64,000 nt of DNA from assembly GCA_900314645.1 (NCBI GenBank), contig OMWB01000003.1, forward strand, positions 62,001 to 126,000, written 5' to 3'. This DNA comes from an uncultured Actinomycetes bacterium. GTDB lineage: Bacteria; Actinomycetota; Coriobacteriia; Coriobacteriales; Atopobiaceae. Positions within the stretch are counted from its first letter, which is position 1. Every line of letters starts with the position of its first letter. Positions 25,074-33,308 of the stretch are shown piece after piece. The position numbers and the translations under genes are program-made. The notes under the pieces were generated by a model. The model did no database searches. It had not been told where the DNA came from and worked only from the letters and a program-made list of their open reading frames with translations.

Positions 25074-25397
25074 ATGTTTAATGCAAAGAAGGACTGGCTT
25101 CCCATTGGTTCGGTCGTTCGCCTTGACGGCGGAGAGCGATTGGTGATGATTGCCGGCTACATGGTGATACAGGCTGGCTCAGAACAGATATGGGACTACA
25201 TCGGATATCTCTATCCGGAGGGCAACCAGCACGATGATGCGATTTTCTTCCAACGGGAGATAGTGGACGAGATTTATCAGCTTGGCTTCATCGACGCCGA
25301 CGGGCTCCGAGCGTTGGAACAGCTTGAGTTGGTCGAGCCAGACTATCTGCAGGAGCGGGCGGAGATCGCACGCCTGACGGCAGACAACGGCGAGTGA
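25074..25397 (+). CDS. DUF4176-family T7-associated protein
   Basis: 107 residues. The pattern WLPIGSVVRLDGGERLVMI and later WDYIGYLYPEG matches DUF4176, small cytosolic proteins found in Firmicutes type VII loci with unknown function. AGGGGG lies before the ATG, 15 bases after essC. A paralogue sits at 28,887; the two share the PIGSV.L.G start, the QxWDY segment and the spacing of the acidic second half. Confidence 0.8.
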   Translation: MFNAKKDWLPIGSVVRLDGGERLVMIAGYMVIQAGSEQIWDYIGYLYPEGNQHDDAIFFQREIVDEIYQLGFIDADGLRALEQLELVEPDYLQERAEIARLTADNGE

Positions 25398-25435
25398 GGC
25401 ACTCCTAAGTTAGACTCCCTCGGAGAGGAGCAACG

Positions 25436-25789
25436 ATGGCAGGCACCATCAAGATTGACTATGACGCCACGCTCGACACGGCACAGAAGCTCAAGACGGT
25501 CGGCGAGCTGCTCGATGACGCTTACAGCCGAGACGGTAGCCTCGATAAGAGCTTTCGCGCATGGGAGGGCGAAGCGGCTGTAAAAGGCAAGGAGACCCTC
25601 AAGCGGCTCCATAAGACATTTGGCAGATACAAAGACAACGACGCGGGTATTACGGCGTTTCTGATGCGTGCGGCACAAAGCTTCACTTCGGCTGATGAGA
25701 AGGCTGCTAACGAGATAGAAGCCTCTTGGCATGAAGGCGACAACAAAGGCAAGGCAGGCACTTCGGGATCGTCTACTAAGACGGCATAA
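25436..25789 (+). CDS. WXG100-like small helical protein
   Basis: 117 residues. It starts AGTIKIDYDATLDTAQKL and has a WEGEAA turn near residue 42, between two helices, matching the WXG100 fold with a longer C-terminal tail (Gly/Ser/Lys-rich). It is likely secreted or a partner that leads the next gene's product to the machine. GGAGAGGAG precedes the ATG. The N-terminus resembles that of the 133-residue protein at 31,972 (AGEIKVNYD), so the two may be related partners for different effectors. Confidence 0.75.
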   Translation: MAGTIKIDYDATLDTAQKLKTVGELLDDAYSRDGSLDKSFRAWEGEAAVKGKETLKRLHKTFGRYKDNDAGITAFLMRAAQSFTSADEKAANEIEASWHEGDNKGKAGTSGSSTKTA

Positions 25790-25835
25790 ATAGACGAAAT
25801 GACGTGCTTTGTGATACCAAGGGAAGGTGTCGACC

Positions 25836-27245
25836 ATGTTCAAGGTGGATGTTGTCGAATTCCAAGAAGGCGCTCGAGAGCTGCTTCAGGTGACCCAAGA
25901 CATTCGTGTGGCGACGAGCAGAACGACGGCTGCGATTGCGGCATTCTTGCCTGGGACGGCCGGAGGATGGGCTAAGACTGCCTCCTTTAAGACGGACAAG
26001 TTCAAGAGAGATTTGGAGAGTCTTCAGGATACGCTACAGAAAACTACCGATGGCTTTAATGGTGCCAATGAGGAGATCTCGGGGCCGCTTCGTGCAAAAT
26101 ACGAGGCCATTGGGCTTGCCGCAAATGCCTCCATCCAAAACAGGGTGCTGGCTTATCACGGGCAGGATGCCCAGATGCTTAGCAACTGTCACGGAAGTCT
26201 GACAAGCGGCTCAGGTTCGACGCAGAATCTCTCGAATGCGATTCAGCAGGTGAAAACTGACGCTTCGGGCCTTGAGAACAGCTACGGCATCACGTATCCA
26301 CTTGACCTGATGGCTACTGACGTAGCAAGCGCGAGGCGTGTGGTGCAAGACACCTATAGCAACTTCCAAACGTATGAGGCGGCGGTCAAGAGCTTTGAGG
26401 AGACCTATGCGAAGGCCCTCGACCCCAAGGTCATGTTCCCCGGTGTTTTAGATGCCATCGGTGGCCTGCTGTCTACTGGGAAGGGTCTCACGGGCATCTT
26501 CAAACATGGGGTGGGCATCGGCACGTTGGTCTCCTCGCTTGTAGACAGCTCATACAAATACAAGTCGACCTTGCCGCCTCTTATGCACCCAGGTCTCAAG
26601 AACTACTTCAAGTCTGCGATGAAAGACGGTTCAAGAGCGGGCCTAGAGGGACTCAAGTCTACCTTTGACTGCCTGAAACCAAGTGAATGGAAGTCAAATT
26701 GGGATGCGCTTAAGACGGGTGTTGCCGCCTCGAAACGAGCAGGTAAGGACGGAGTGGAATCGGCCTTCCGTACAACCATAGGCAAGGGAGGCGAGGCTTC
26801 GAAACTGACGACTCGCTTAGCTGCCGGCGGTAAACTCGTCGGCTATGCCGCGGATGTCATGGCTCTTGCTGGTGTCGGTGTCAAATCTGTGAATGCGGGT
26901 GTGAAATACAAGGGCGATGCAGCCGACAAGGTGGCTGCCGGTGGTGTCGAGGCGGTCAAGGGCATTGCCAAGTTTGCGGTGGGAAAGGCTGCAGGCAAGG
27001 CTGGCTCAGCCATCGGCGCTACGCTTGGTTCGGCAATCCTGCCGCCGGTAGGCACCATAGTAGGTGGTGTCATAGGCGGAGCTATTGCGGGCTGGGGAGC
27101 TACAACCCTTATGAATATGGGCGAGGCGGCGCTTAAGAACTGCGGGGCACATGATGCAGTGGTCAAGGGGTTCGGTATGGTGAACAGAGCAGTGGGCGGC
27201 TTTGTCTCCAGCGGCTTCAAAATGGTGAAGAGCATCTTCGGCTAG
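25836..27245 (+). CDS. Candidate T7 substrate with WXG/LXG-like N-terminus and Gly-rich hydrophobic C-terminus
   Basis: 469 residues from ATG 25836 (GGAAGG 8 bases ahead). The first 200 residues are helical with heptad-like spacing, as in LXG/PPE-type targeting regions. The C-terminal third contains a Gly/Ala-rich hydrophobic stretch (about 380-425, with GSAILPPVGTIVGGVIGG), typical of glycine-zipper or membrane-inserting effectors. No enzymatic motif was found. It lies between a WXG100-like protein and a protein with EspG-like features, a combination expected for a secreted substrate with its partner and chaperone. Whether it acts as a toxin is unknown. Confidence 0.6.
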   Translation: MFKVDVVEFQEGARELLQVTQDIRVATSRTTAAIAAFLPGTAGGWAKTASFKTDKFKRDLESLQDTLQKTTDGFNGANEEISGPLRAKYEAIGLAANASIQNRVLAYHGQDAQMLSNCHGSLTSGSGSTQNLSNAIQQVKTDASGLENSYGITYPLDLMATDVASARRVVQDTYSNFQTYEAAVKSFEETYAKALDPKVMFPGVLDAIGGLLSTGKGLTGIFKHGVGIGTLVSSLVDSSYKYKSTLPPLMHPGLKNYFKSAMKDGSRAGLEGLKSTFDCLKPSEWKSNWDALKTGVAASKRAGKDGVESAFRTTIGKGGEASKLTTRLAAGGKLVGYAADVMALAGVGVKSVNAGVKYKGDAADKVAAGGVEAVKGIAKFAVGKAAGKAGSAIGATLGSAILPPVGTIVGGVIGGAIAGWGATTLMNMGEAALKNCGAHDAVVKGFGMVNRAVGGFVSSGFKMVKSIFG

Positions 27246-27302
27246 CTGGCTACGGCGAGCACTCATTCGGTCTGCCCAAAGCCCGAGAAGGAGCACAGAG
27301 CA

Positions 27303-28361
27303 ATGCATGATGATCAGATGCGCATAGAAGATAACCGATTCTCAAAGGAGGATCTGTTTGCCCTGCTGGGCGGCTTTGACGCCGAGATGTTTGCCTGCCC
27401 TGGTGATATGACTGGCAACACAGATCCGCGACGTATGAAGAAGCTCGAACAGTGGCGCCACACGCTCGTCAGGCGGTACAAGAAGCTGGGCTTGGTCGAT
27501 GGCGCAGGCAATCCCCGCGAGGACCTTGACCGGGCGCTCGAACCGCTCAGGCAGCCCACCGTCACCGTCTCGGACGAGAGCGAGCCTGCACTGTGGGATG
27601 GCGAGACCGAAAAGCGTACGGTATGCATCTATTTGCGCGGCGACCTCACAGGCACCGCGGTGATTCGTGGCAAGGGATTGCGCGGCGGATACTTCCTCCT
27701 TCCCTTGGCGACACCGCTCGACGCATACGAGGCGATGCTTGCCATCCATCGCGTCCGCGAGTCTTTTGTGGCCGCACCGCCAGCCGAGCACGTTGTCATT
27801 GGCGGCGACTCTGATCTGACCTGGGCGGCAGCCCTCATGCACGATCGTCCCTCCGAGGTGATCGGCACGGCGGATCGCTGCGGTTTTGACCCCAGGCGCC
27901 TGCTCACCGTCGGCGACTGGTGGCGTGACGAGGGCTCTCGCCTGCAGGCATCGCGGCGCGGTCTCCAAGCGGTGAGCACTCTCTCGCATTTTGAAAGCGC
28001 CATCGGCGGAGCCATGTTTGATCGTATGGTGCGCAACACGAAGGCTGCTCTGCCCGTGGTTTGCGGATACGTGGTCTCCAACTACTCTGGCATCGACTTT
28101 AGCGGGCCTGAGGAGGATGGCATCGCGTACCGCTTGCCCAACTTCGAACGCGATGGCTCCTTTAGGTCAAAGACAACCATCGCCCTCCCCGCGATTGGCT
28201 TCTCGTACGCGTTCGAACGGGCGCCGAGGCCCAGTGACCCGGCCCAGTGGAATACGGCGGACCTAATCCCTTATTGCCGATTCGGTAGCTTTGACTTTCA
28301 TGAGACTGCCGTAGGGTTTGCCGAAAGGTTGCTCATTATTGATGAAAACCCCAATGCATAG
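27303..28361 (+). CDS. Possible EspG-like cytosolic chaperone
   Basis: 352 residues, no signal peptide or membrane segment. The N-terminal part (KLGLVDGAGN, then DLDRALEPLRQPTVTV) follows the pattern of ESX EspG chaperones: a helix, GLv..G, a d-l..aL..l..P strand, then alternating beta strands (TVCIYLRGD). EspG proteins bind PE/PPE substrates in mycobacterial systems. Here the gene directly follows the large substrate candidate at 25,836. The match is by pattern only, and the C-terminal half (SNYSGIDFSG) is not typical, so it could be an unrelated island protein. AAGGAG precedes the ATG. Confidence 0.45.
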   Translation: MHDDQMRIEDNRFSKEDLFALLGGFDAEMFACPGDMTGNTDPRRMKKLEQWRHTLVRRYKKLGLVDGAGNPREDLDRALEPLRQPTVTVSDESEPALWDGETEKRTVCIYLRGDLTGTAVIRGKGLRGGYFLLPLATPLDAYEAMLAIHRVRESFVAAPPAEHVVIGGDSDLTWAAALMHDRPSEVIGTADRCGFDPRRLLTVGDWWRDEGSRLQASRRGLQAVSTLSHFESAIGGAMFDRMVRNTKAALPVVCGYVVSNYSGIDFSGPEEDGIAYRLPNFERDGSFRSKTTIALPAIGFSYAFERAPRPSDPAQWNTADLIPYCRFGSFDFHETAVGFAERLLIIDENPNA

Positions 28362-28376
28362 GCAAAGGTGATATGT

Positions 28377-28844
28377 ATGGCAGCTAGCGCCCAAAAGACC
28401 AGTCAGATTCAGAGCCTTCGAAATCAGTCAGACATGTTTAGTAGGACTTATAATCAACAGATGGCGCTCTATGATACGACTCTAAAACAATATAACAGAA
28501 AGGTTGAGCAGCTTAACAAGGCAAAACACGTTTGTGAGGACTGCCGTGCGGTTGTTTCGACTAACACTTCATTTGTGAATAACTTAAGAGACTATGCGAG
28601 GCATCTCGATAACTGTCTTGAAGCGAATGGGGATATCATGTGCGCCATCGAGCGGCTATGCTCGGGAAATGAGACAAATGCCAACTCAGCATTAGATGCT
28701 GCAAAAAAGCTGCGTGAAAGCCTGCAAGCAGAAGTCAACGCCCTGTACGTGCTGTATACGCAGTACTACAACGCCGCGCAGACTGCGCTGAGGCAAAAGA
28801 ACGCTGCGTATAGTCAAATTCAATCACTACTCAAGACACGCTAG
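28377..28844 (+). CDS. Small helical coiled-coil protein (YwqH/DUF5082-like)
   Basis: 155 residues from ATG 28377 (AAAGGTGA before it). It is almost entirely helical: an N-terminal amphipathic region, LNKAKHVCEDCRAVV at the turn, and a C-terminal helix with many Tyr and Gln. Base composition is more A/T-rich than its neighbours. Such 130-170-residue helical proteins accompany LXG and other type VII effectors and serve as targeting partners. The protein at 31,160 has a similar size and layout but different sequence. The exact family is uncertain. Confidence 0.55.
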   Translation: MAASAQKTSQIQSLRNQSDMFSRTYNQQMALYDTTLKQYNRKVEQLNKAKHVCEDCRAVVSTNTSFVNNLRDYARHLDNCLEANGDIMCAIERLCSGNETNANSALDAAKKLRESLQAEVNALYVLYTQYYNAAQTALRQKNAAYSQIQSLLKTR

Positions 28845-28886
28845 ATACTAAGCAATGACGCGGATTAAAAGTGGAGAGGTCTAGGA

Positions 28887-29198
28887 ATGATTACGACCAA
28901 CGAATGGCTACCTATAGGCTCCGTAGTGCATCTTGAGGGTACTGACGGATTGATCATGATTACGGCCGCTATGGTTGGAGATACGAGCACCAACCAGCTC
29001 TGGGACTACGCCGGCGTATCGTATCCCATTGGCAAGGCTCGTGCGGATGACGACGTGATGTTTGACCGCGACGCCATCGACGGGATCTTCTATATCGGTT
29101 TTCAAGATGAGGATGGCGAGCGCTACCAGGATGGGCTTCGCATGGCCACTGAACAGTTCGAGCAAATGAAGCGCGACATGCGAGGAACCGAGCGATGA
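28887..29198 (+). CDS. DUF4176-family T7-associated protein (second copy)
   Basis: 103 residues. WLPIGSVVHLEGTDGLIMI and LWDYAGVSYPIGKA align with the first DUF4176 protein at 25,074; the C-terminal half is acidic, with FYIGFQDEDGER. Two copies within 4 kb suggest separate partner sets for separate substrates. The stop overlaps the next gene's start by 4 bases (ATGA), implying translational coupling with the EsaB-like protein. Confidence 0.8.
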   Translation: MITTNEWLPIGSVVHLEGTDGLIMITAAMVGDTSTNQLWDYAGVSYPIGKARADDDVMFDRDAIDGIFYIGFQDEDGERYQDGLRMATEQFEQMKRDMRGTER

Positions 29199-29470
29199 AG
29201 GACAAAGTGCGCATCGAGGTTCTGTTGCCGGCAACGCAGCGGACGTACGACTTTAGGGTGCCTTTCGATATTACGGTCGAACAGGGGGCGCAGCTGATCT
29301 CACGCATCCTTGCAGCGAGGGAGTCGGCACGCTATGCGGCAAACAACGAAGTCGACCTGATGTTTCTCGACGGTCCCCTGTCTGGTCAGATCGTCAATCC
29401 AAAGGAGACATTCCGCTCGCTCGTGCTCTCCAATGACGTAGTCGAGGGCTCGCAGATGATGCTGGCTTAG
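29195..29470 (+). CDS. EsaB/YukD-like ubiquitin-fold protein
   Basis: 91 residues. It has the alternating beta-strand pattern of the YukD/EsaB ubiquitin-like fold: VRIEVLLPATQRTYDFRVP, a helix from EQGAQLISRIL, then LDGPLSG and a C-terminal SNDVVEGSQMML. EsaB is a small cytosolic regulator or component of Firmicutes type VII systems. It overlaps the DUF4176 gene upstream by 4 bases and precedes the pseudokinase-like FHA gene, matching the esaB-essB order in staphylococci and bacilli. Confidence 0.7.
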   Translation: MKDKVRIEVLLPATQRTYDFRVPFDITVEQGAQLISRILAARESARYAANNEVDLMFLDGPLSGQIVNPKETFRSLVLSNDVVEGSQMMLA

Positions 29471-29518
29471 GCGAAAGCCTCAAGAGATCGTGTCCAAAGA
29501 TAGGAAGGGAGGTGCTGC

Positions 29519-30619
29519 ATGAAGAAGAGATTCAGAAAGAGTCGTGCGACTGGCCATCGTGAACTCGTGATCACGCCTGGTAAGGGTGAAGCGCTCAATC
29601 CGAAGCAGTCGGCTTGGCTCAAGGGGTCTCCACATCGTACCTTTCTGCCATTTGACTTCTCTTATGGGCGAAATGCCCAGGATGTAGCCCTCTACTACGA
29701 TGTCAATGGCCTTGTGAGCCTCAAAACCTATGTGCGGAAGAACCGTTTTGACGAGAGCGGGCTTGCGCGTCTCTATGTCGACATCGCGCTGGCGCTCATT
29801 TGGTGCAACAAAAGCAACAACCGCTACTTCTCGATGGTCTTCGACATGGATAGCGTGTTCGTGGATGCCGACGGGCATCTGTCGTTTGTGTTTGTCCCTT
29901 TCGATGGTATGTCCTTCAGAGTCGAGAACTCTCCACTCATGCTCCTGCGCCAGCTGGGCGATGCGAAACGACTCAAGCTTGAGGGTCAGAACGCGAACGT
30001 ACTCACTAAACGGCTTTCCGAGTACGTTCTCAATGAGAACGAAGTTTTCTCGCTTAACAACTTTCGCTCGTTCATTCGTTCGGAATGCTGGATTGACGTA
30101 GATCCTGACGGCCGGGTGAAGCGGGTTCCCGGCTCGAGTGTCGACAGCGGGATCGAGACGGGGGGATTCGACGAGCTGCCTTCGAACGGTTCGGCAAGAG
30201 AGATCACAGGACTTGGAGGATACACCCCAGGCTATGGAGGTGGCACGGGACCTGATGGAACTGGTGGTGGCATAGCGACGCCCACAGGCATGGGGTATCG
30301 AGGCCTCGTCGGAGCACCTGACAGCCCCTATGCATTGGTTCGTTTGAGTAACGGAGAGCGGTTTCCCCTTGCCGCTGACAATACGCTGTTCGTGGGAAGA
30401 GGCTCGGATTGTCAGATACGAATTCTGGGCAATCCGAGAATTGGGCGGCATCATTTGGCACTTCGCTGCACCGGCGAAGGCTTAGTGCTGCAGGATCTTG
30501 GATCTGCAAACGGCACAACCGTGGCAGGGCAGCAGCTTGACCCTTCGTATGCCGTGCTCGTCCCCTATGGGATGGGCTTTTGCCTTGGAGGCGAGGAGTG
30601 TGCGGTGCAGAAGAACTGA
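29519..30619 (+). CDS. DUF6382-like pseudokinase fold plus FHA domain, possible EssB counterpart
   Basis: 366 residues with AGGGAGGTG before the ATG. Residues 1-190 resemble DUF6382, a kinase-like fold without catalytic residues (YYDVNGLVSLKTYV, MVFDMDSVFVDADGH, FVFVPFDGM). A Gly-rich linker (GLGGYTPGYGGGTGPDGTGG) follows. The C-terminal FHA domain (about 275-366) has VGRGSDCQIRI, RIGRHHLAL and GSANGTTVAG. It lies directly after the EsaB-like gene, where EssB (also a pseudokinase fold) is normally encoded. No membrane helix is evident, unlike EssB. It is the third FHA protein of the island and a likely reader of the kinase's phosphothreonines. Confidence 0.72.
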   Translation: MKKRFRKSRATGHRELVITPGKGEALNPKQSAWLKGSPHRTFLPFDFSYGRNAQDVALYYDVNGLVSLKTYVRKNRFDESGLARLYVDIALALIWCNKSNNRYFSMVFDMDSVFVDADGHLSFVFVPFDGMSFRVENSPLMLLRQLGDAKRLKLEGQNANVLTKRLSEYVLNENEVFSLNNFRSFIRSECWIDVDPDGRVKRVPGSSVDSGIETGGFDELPSNGSAREITGLGGYTPGYGGGTGPDGTGGGIATPTGMGYRGLVGAPDSPYALVRLSNGERFPLAADNTLFVGRGSDCQIRILGNPRIGRHHLALRCTGEGLVLQDLGSANGTTVAGQQLDPSYAVLVPYGMGFCLGGEECAVQKN

Positions 30620-30808
30620 GCAAGTCCCTAGGCGTGGGATGACTCTGCGCCAAGGATATATGGGCGAAGAAGGGAGACGCGGTTGGCAACAATGGCTCAA
30701 GGCTGCTATCTCGGCATGGAGTCCAGCTGCTGATTCTGATGGCCTGAGGCTCGTCTTGACGGGTGTGCATTATGGGGCTGCAGAGAAGAAAGGGTGGGTT
30801 CAACCGAT

Positions 30809-31156
30809 ATGCGTGACCTTATCGTCGCTGATGCGGAGCTTGCCCGGGAAGCTCAGAATATCTCTTCTGCCATGCGCCCCCTATCGCCCTCTGTGCGCAC
30901 ACTGTCGAGGGATGTCCTGCTGCAATATGAGAATGGCGCCTTGTCAAACAGGGCAGTAATGATGGCCCTCAACAATACCTCTATGCAGATGGCCAACCTC
31001 GCGCACTCCATCGCAAGTGCGGTGAGCCCTTTGGTGGGGGACGTCGATTACTCTGTGTACGACACTGATTCGATCGACCAGCTTCCTAGGTGGGAGACGA
31101 GTATGCAAGCAACTAGAGCAGACTGCCTCATAGGTAGCGGTAATAAAGCGAGGTGA
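30809..31156 (+). CDS. Small helical T7-island protein (VADxEL type, copy 1)
   Basis: 115 residues from ATG 30809. It begins MRDLIVADAELAREAQN and is helical throughout, without a signal peptide. Its first residues match those of the 90-residue protein at 31,687 (MNLFVADSELKRLS), and both have a second helix of similar length, so they look like diverged paralogues. The 189 bases upstream, after the FHA gene, contain no convincing gene. No known family was recognised; size and context suggest a WXG100-superfamily partner. Confidence 0.55.
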   Translation: MRDLIVADAELAREAQNISSAMRPLSPSVRTLSRDVLLQYENGALSNRAVMMALNNTSMQMANLAHSIASAVSPLVGDVDYSVYDTDSIDQLPRWETSMQATRADCLIGSGNKAR

Positions 31157-31159
31157 CAT

Positions 31160-31672
31160 ATGTCCGATGTCAATCAGCTCCAACAGAGCATCCAGGCAAA
31201 CCAGCAGAATGCCCAAGCGGCACGAAACAGGGCTTCGCAGCTGCAGAGCCAGATTGCGCAGCTGCAGCAGGAGATAGCGAACCTGGAGGAAGAACTACGC
31301 GACATGCGCAGCTTCAAGGCCAAGGCCGAGCTTGATGGCGACTCCGTCCGTGACCAACTGACGGGGCGTCAGCGCATCCTCGACCAGATCGGAGAGCTTG
31401 CTAACGTGCGTATGGCCGCGCAGCTTGCCGAACGACTCACGCGGACGCAGATGAGCGACGCCCGTACCATGTTGGGTCGCGGCCTCACGGATGCGGGCTC
31501 GGAGGTAGACGCGAAGATTCAAGAGTTGCAGCGGCGCATCGAGAACCTGCGCGAACAGCTTCGCAACCTGCAGGCGCAGCTACTCAACCAGCAGCAGTTG
31601 GCTGCTCGATACGATCTGCAGGCGCGACGGGATGCCGACAGCCTGCGCTCTGCGCAGAACAGTGCGCGGTAG
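31160..31672 (+). CDS. Long coiled-coil T7 partner protein
   Basis: 170 residues, GAGGTGAC before the ATG. It consists of two long coiled coils rich in Gln, Glu and Arg (QLQSQIAQLQQEIANLEEEL near the start; IENLREQLRNLQAQLL near the end) joined by a turn near residue 110 (GRGLTDAGSE). This matches YwqH-type helical partners of LXG effectors in Bacillus. It starts 4 bases after the upstream gene. A pure structural coiled-coil role cannot be excluded. Confidence 0.65.
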   Translation: MSDVNQLQQSIQANQQNAQAARNRASQLQSQIAQLQQEIANLEEELRDMRSFKAKAELDGDSVRDQLTGRQRILDQIGELANVRMAAQLAERLTRTQMSDARTMLGRGLTDAGSEVDAKIQELQRRIENLREQLRNLQAQLLNQQQLAARYDLQARRDADSLRSAQNSAR

Positions 31673-31686
31673 GAGGTGCTTGTCAG

Positions 31687-31959
31687 ATGAATCTCTTCGT
31701 TGCGGACTCCGAACTCAAGCGACTCTCCTCGGAGACGACCAAGGCCATTGACGGGCTTGTTGGCCTGGGAAACCAGTTTTCATCCCGACTGGAGAAGCTG
31801 AAAGACATGGGGTATGTGAGCGAGGGCATGGAAGCCGTCATGACCGAGCGCATCGCCCTGGTGAGGTCTGCTGTGGCACAGCTGTCGCAGACGGCGGGAC
31901 CGCTCGACAAGACCGTCAGCTCGTTTATCAGTGGAATCGACGACATCGATTTTCTCTAG
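31687..31959 (+). CDS. Small helical T7-island protein (VADxEL type, copy 2)
   Basis: 90 residues, AGGAGGTG before the ATG. It begins MNLFVADSELKRLSSETTKA and ends GIDDIDFL. It has two helices and no W-x-G motif but the size of a WXG100 protein. It resembles the 115-residue protein at 30,809 in its opening and layout. It is followed 12 bases later by another helical protein, forming the partner set ahead of the lipase-like effector. Confidence 0.6.
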   Translation: MNLFVADSELKRLSSETTKAIDGLVGLGNQFSSRLEKLKDMGYVSEGMEAVMTERIALVRSAVAQLSQTAGPLDKTVSSFISGIDDIDFL

Positions 31960-31971
31960 GAGGTGACAGCG

Positions 31972-32373
31972 ATGGCAGGAGAGATCAAGGTCAACTATGA
32001 CGTCATCGACCAGGTTATCGCCGACATTAGGCAGCTTGCCGAAGAGACGAAGCAGTACCAGAGGATCGGCGTCACGCTGAGTAAGAGCAGAGGCTCGGTG
32101 GCAAGTGCCCTCACTTCTTCGCGTCGGTGCGTTGCTGACTTTGCGATCCTGCTCGAGGAGGTCATGACCCTCACGGCGCAGGAGCTCGAGACGGCAGAGG
32201 CCAAGATGCACGCAGCCGACCTCCAGTCGGCCGCACAGTATGCGCCTCAGTCCGTCGGCACCTCCGTTACAGGTGCGGTTATCAGTGGCGGCGGCCAGTC
32301 CTCTGGTGGCGGATCGGGAAGGTCGTTTGGCGCAAGTGGCCTCACTGGCGGCGGGGGAGGCCATTCGTTCTAG
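31972..32373 (+). CDS. Helical T7 partner with Gly-rich tail
   Basis: 133 residues from ATG 31972, chosen because AGGAGGTGA lies 6 bases before it. The helical N-terminal 90 residues start AGEIKVNYDVIDQVIADI, similar to the WXG100-like protein at 25,436 (AGTIKIDYD). The last 35 residues are Gly/Ser-rich (SGGGSGRSFGASG). No cysteine pairs or enzymatic motifs are present. It is probably a substrate-guiding or secreted partner for the downstream effector. Confidence 0.6.
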   Translation: MAGEIKVNYDVIDQVIADIRQLAEETKQYQRIGVTLSKSRGSVASALTSSRRCVADFAILLEEVMTLTAQELETAEAKMHAADLQSAAQYAPQSVGTSVTGAVISGGGQSSGGGSGRSFGASGLTGGGGGHSF

Positions 32374-32432
32374 GCCCCATTCGCTACGCAGATTTGCTAT
32401 GACTGCTTGTGCAATGCTAAGGAAGGACAAGT

Positions 32433-33308
32433 ATGTTCGGTTGGCTTTGGCAGCGCCCTTTGGGCCGGCGCAGAGGGAAGAGAGGTAGGGTCGGACGGAT
32501 TGTGGGGATGTCGCCTACGATTGTTGGCCTCGCGTTGGTGTGTGCCATGGTGGGATGTGCGGGTACGAGCGTGTCCGAAAAGAGTGTGGAGGTAGACATG
32601 AATTCGAACAAGGTGACCGAGCGTGACCTCGAAGTGGCACGCCAGATGGACGCCCCCGATCAGGTTATCGAGGCGCTCGAATCGGGAGAGTGGATGTTTG
32701 TGAGCGATCGCATGGCGGTACGCTATGCAGAGCTCGCCATCGACTACATGCAGCAGACCTATGGCCAAGAGTGCCATGCGGTCTGGTCGACGGTGCCTTC
32801 AGTACTGGTGCAGGATGTCGAGGTGCGACTTGTGGCTGTGGGTGGTGAGCATGACGGGGCAGAGGTCAGGGTCACCATCAGCCCTGGAGAGCCGCATGCC
32901 TACGAGGACACGTGGGGTGCCGTGCTCCTTTCCGACGAGTACGTGCAGGCAGTGCAGACTGCCTTTGAGGAGGTACTTGCCAACGTGCCGCGGCAGCAGT
33001 GGGCAACGAACGTGTGGATTGATAACGTGGCCACGGGGTCACAAAGCCTCTCCGACGCCACAGGAGGTGCTGACCTATACCTCTCTCATTCTATTGCCTC
33101 GACAGGCGAGGAGCTCAATGCGCTATGCGATAGCATTGACGCCTGCGTTGCCGCCCATGGGCTGAACCTCGACTATTACGTTACCGTGCCGGCTGCCGAC
33201 CCCGAAGACGGTCAGATGACGGTCGAGTACGGACACGCTGCAGCCGTTGAGTCAGGCGACGCCGTGCTGCTGCGCACCTCCAGCTTCGTGAAGGGCGGTC
33301 AGTCATGA
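32433..33308 (+). CDS. Lipoprotein next to the lipase-like effector, candidate immunity protein
   Basis: 291 residues, AAGGAAGG before the ATG. A basic N-terminus is followed by a hydrophobic signal (SPTIVGLALVCAMVGC) whose Cys near residue 43 is a plausible lipid attachment site. The mature part contains a helical segment (ELAIDYMQQTYGQECHAV) and beta strands. Its 3' end overlaps the effector gene by 4 bases (ATGA), so the two are made together. In Gram-positive effector loci, exported lipoproteins next to a secreted enzyme often neutralise it; that role is inferred. Confidence 0.65.
   Translation: MFGWLWQRPLGRRRGKRGRVGRIVGMSPTIVGLALVCAMVGCAGTSVSEKSVEVDMNSNKVTERDLEVARQMDAPDQVIEALESGEWMFVSDRMAVRYAELAIDYMQQTYGQECHAVWSTVPSVLVQDVEVRLVAVGGEHDGAEVRVTISPGEPHAYEDTWGAVLLSDEYVQAVQTAFEEVLANVPRQQWATNVWIDNVATGSQSLSDATGGADLYLSHSIASTGEELNALCDSIDACVAAHGLNLDYYVTVPAADPEDGQMTVEYGHAAAVESGDAVLLRTSSFVKGGQS

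Noticed and set aside
30498-30959. Open frame of 153 codons across the gap after the FHA gene
   Set aside because: It overlaps the end of the FHA gene and the start of the 30,809 gene in another frame, and shows no ribosome site or conserved pattern.
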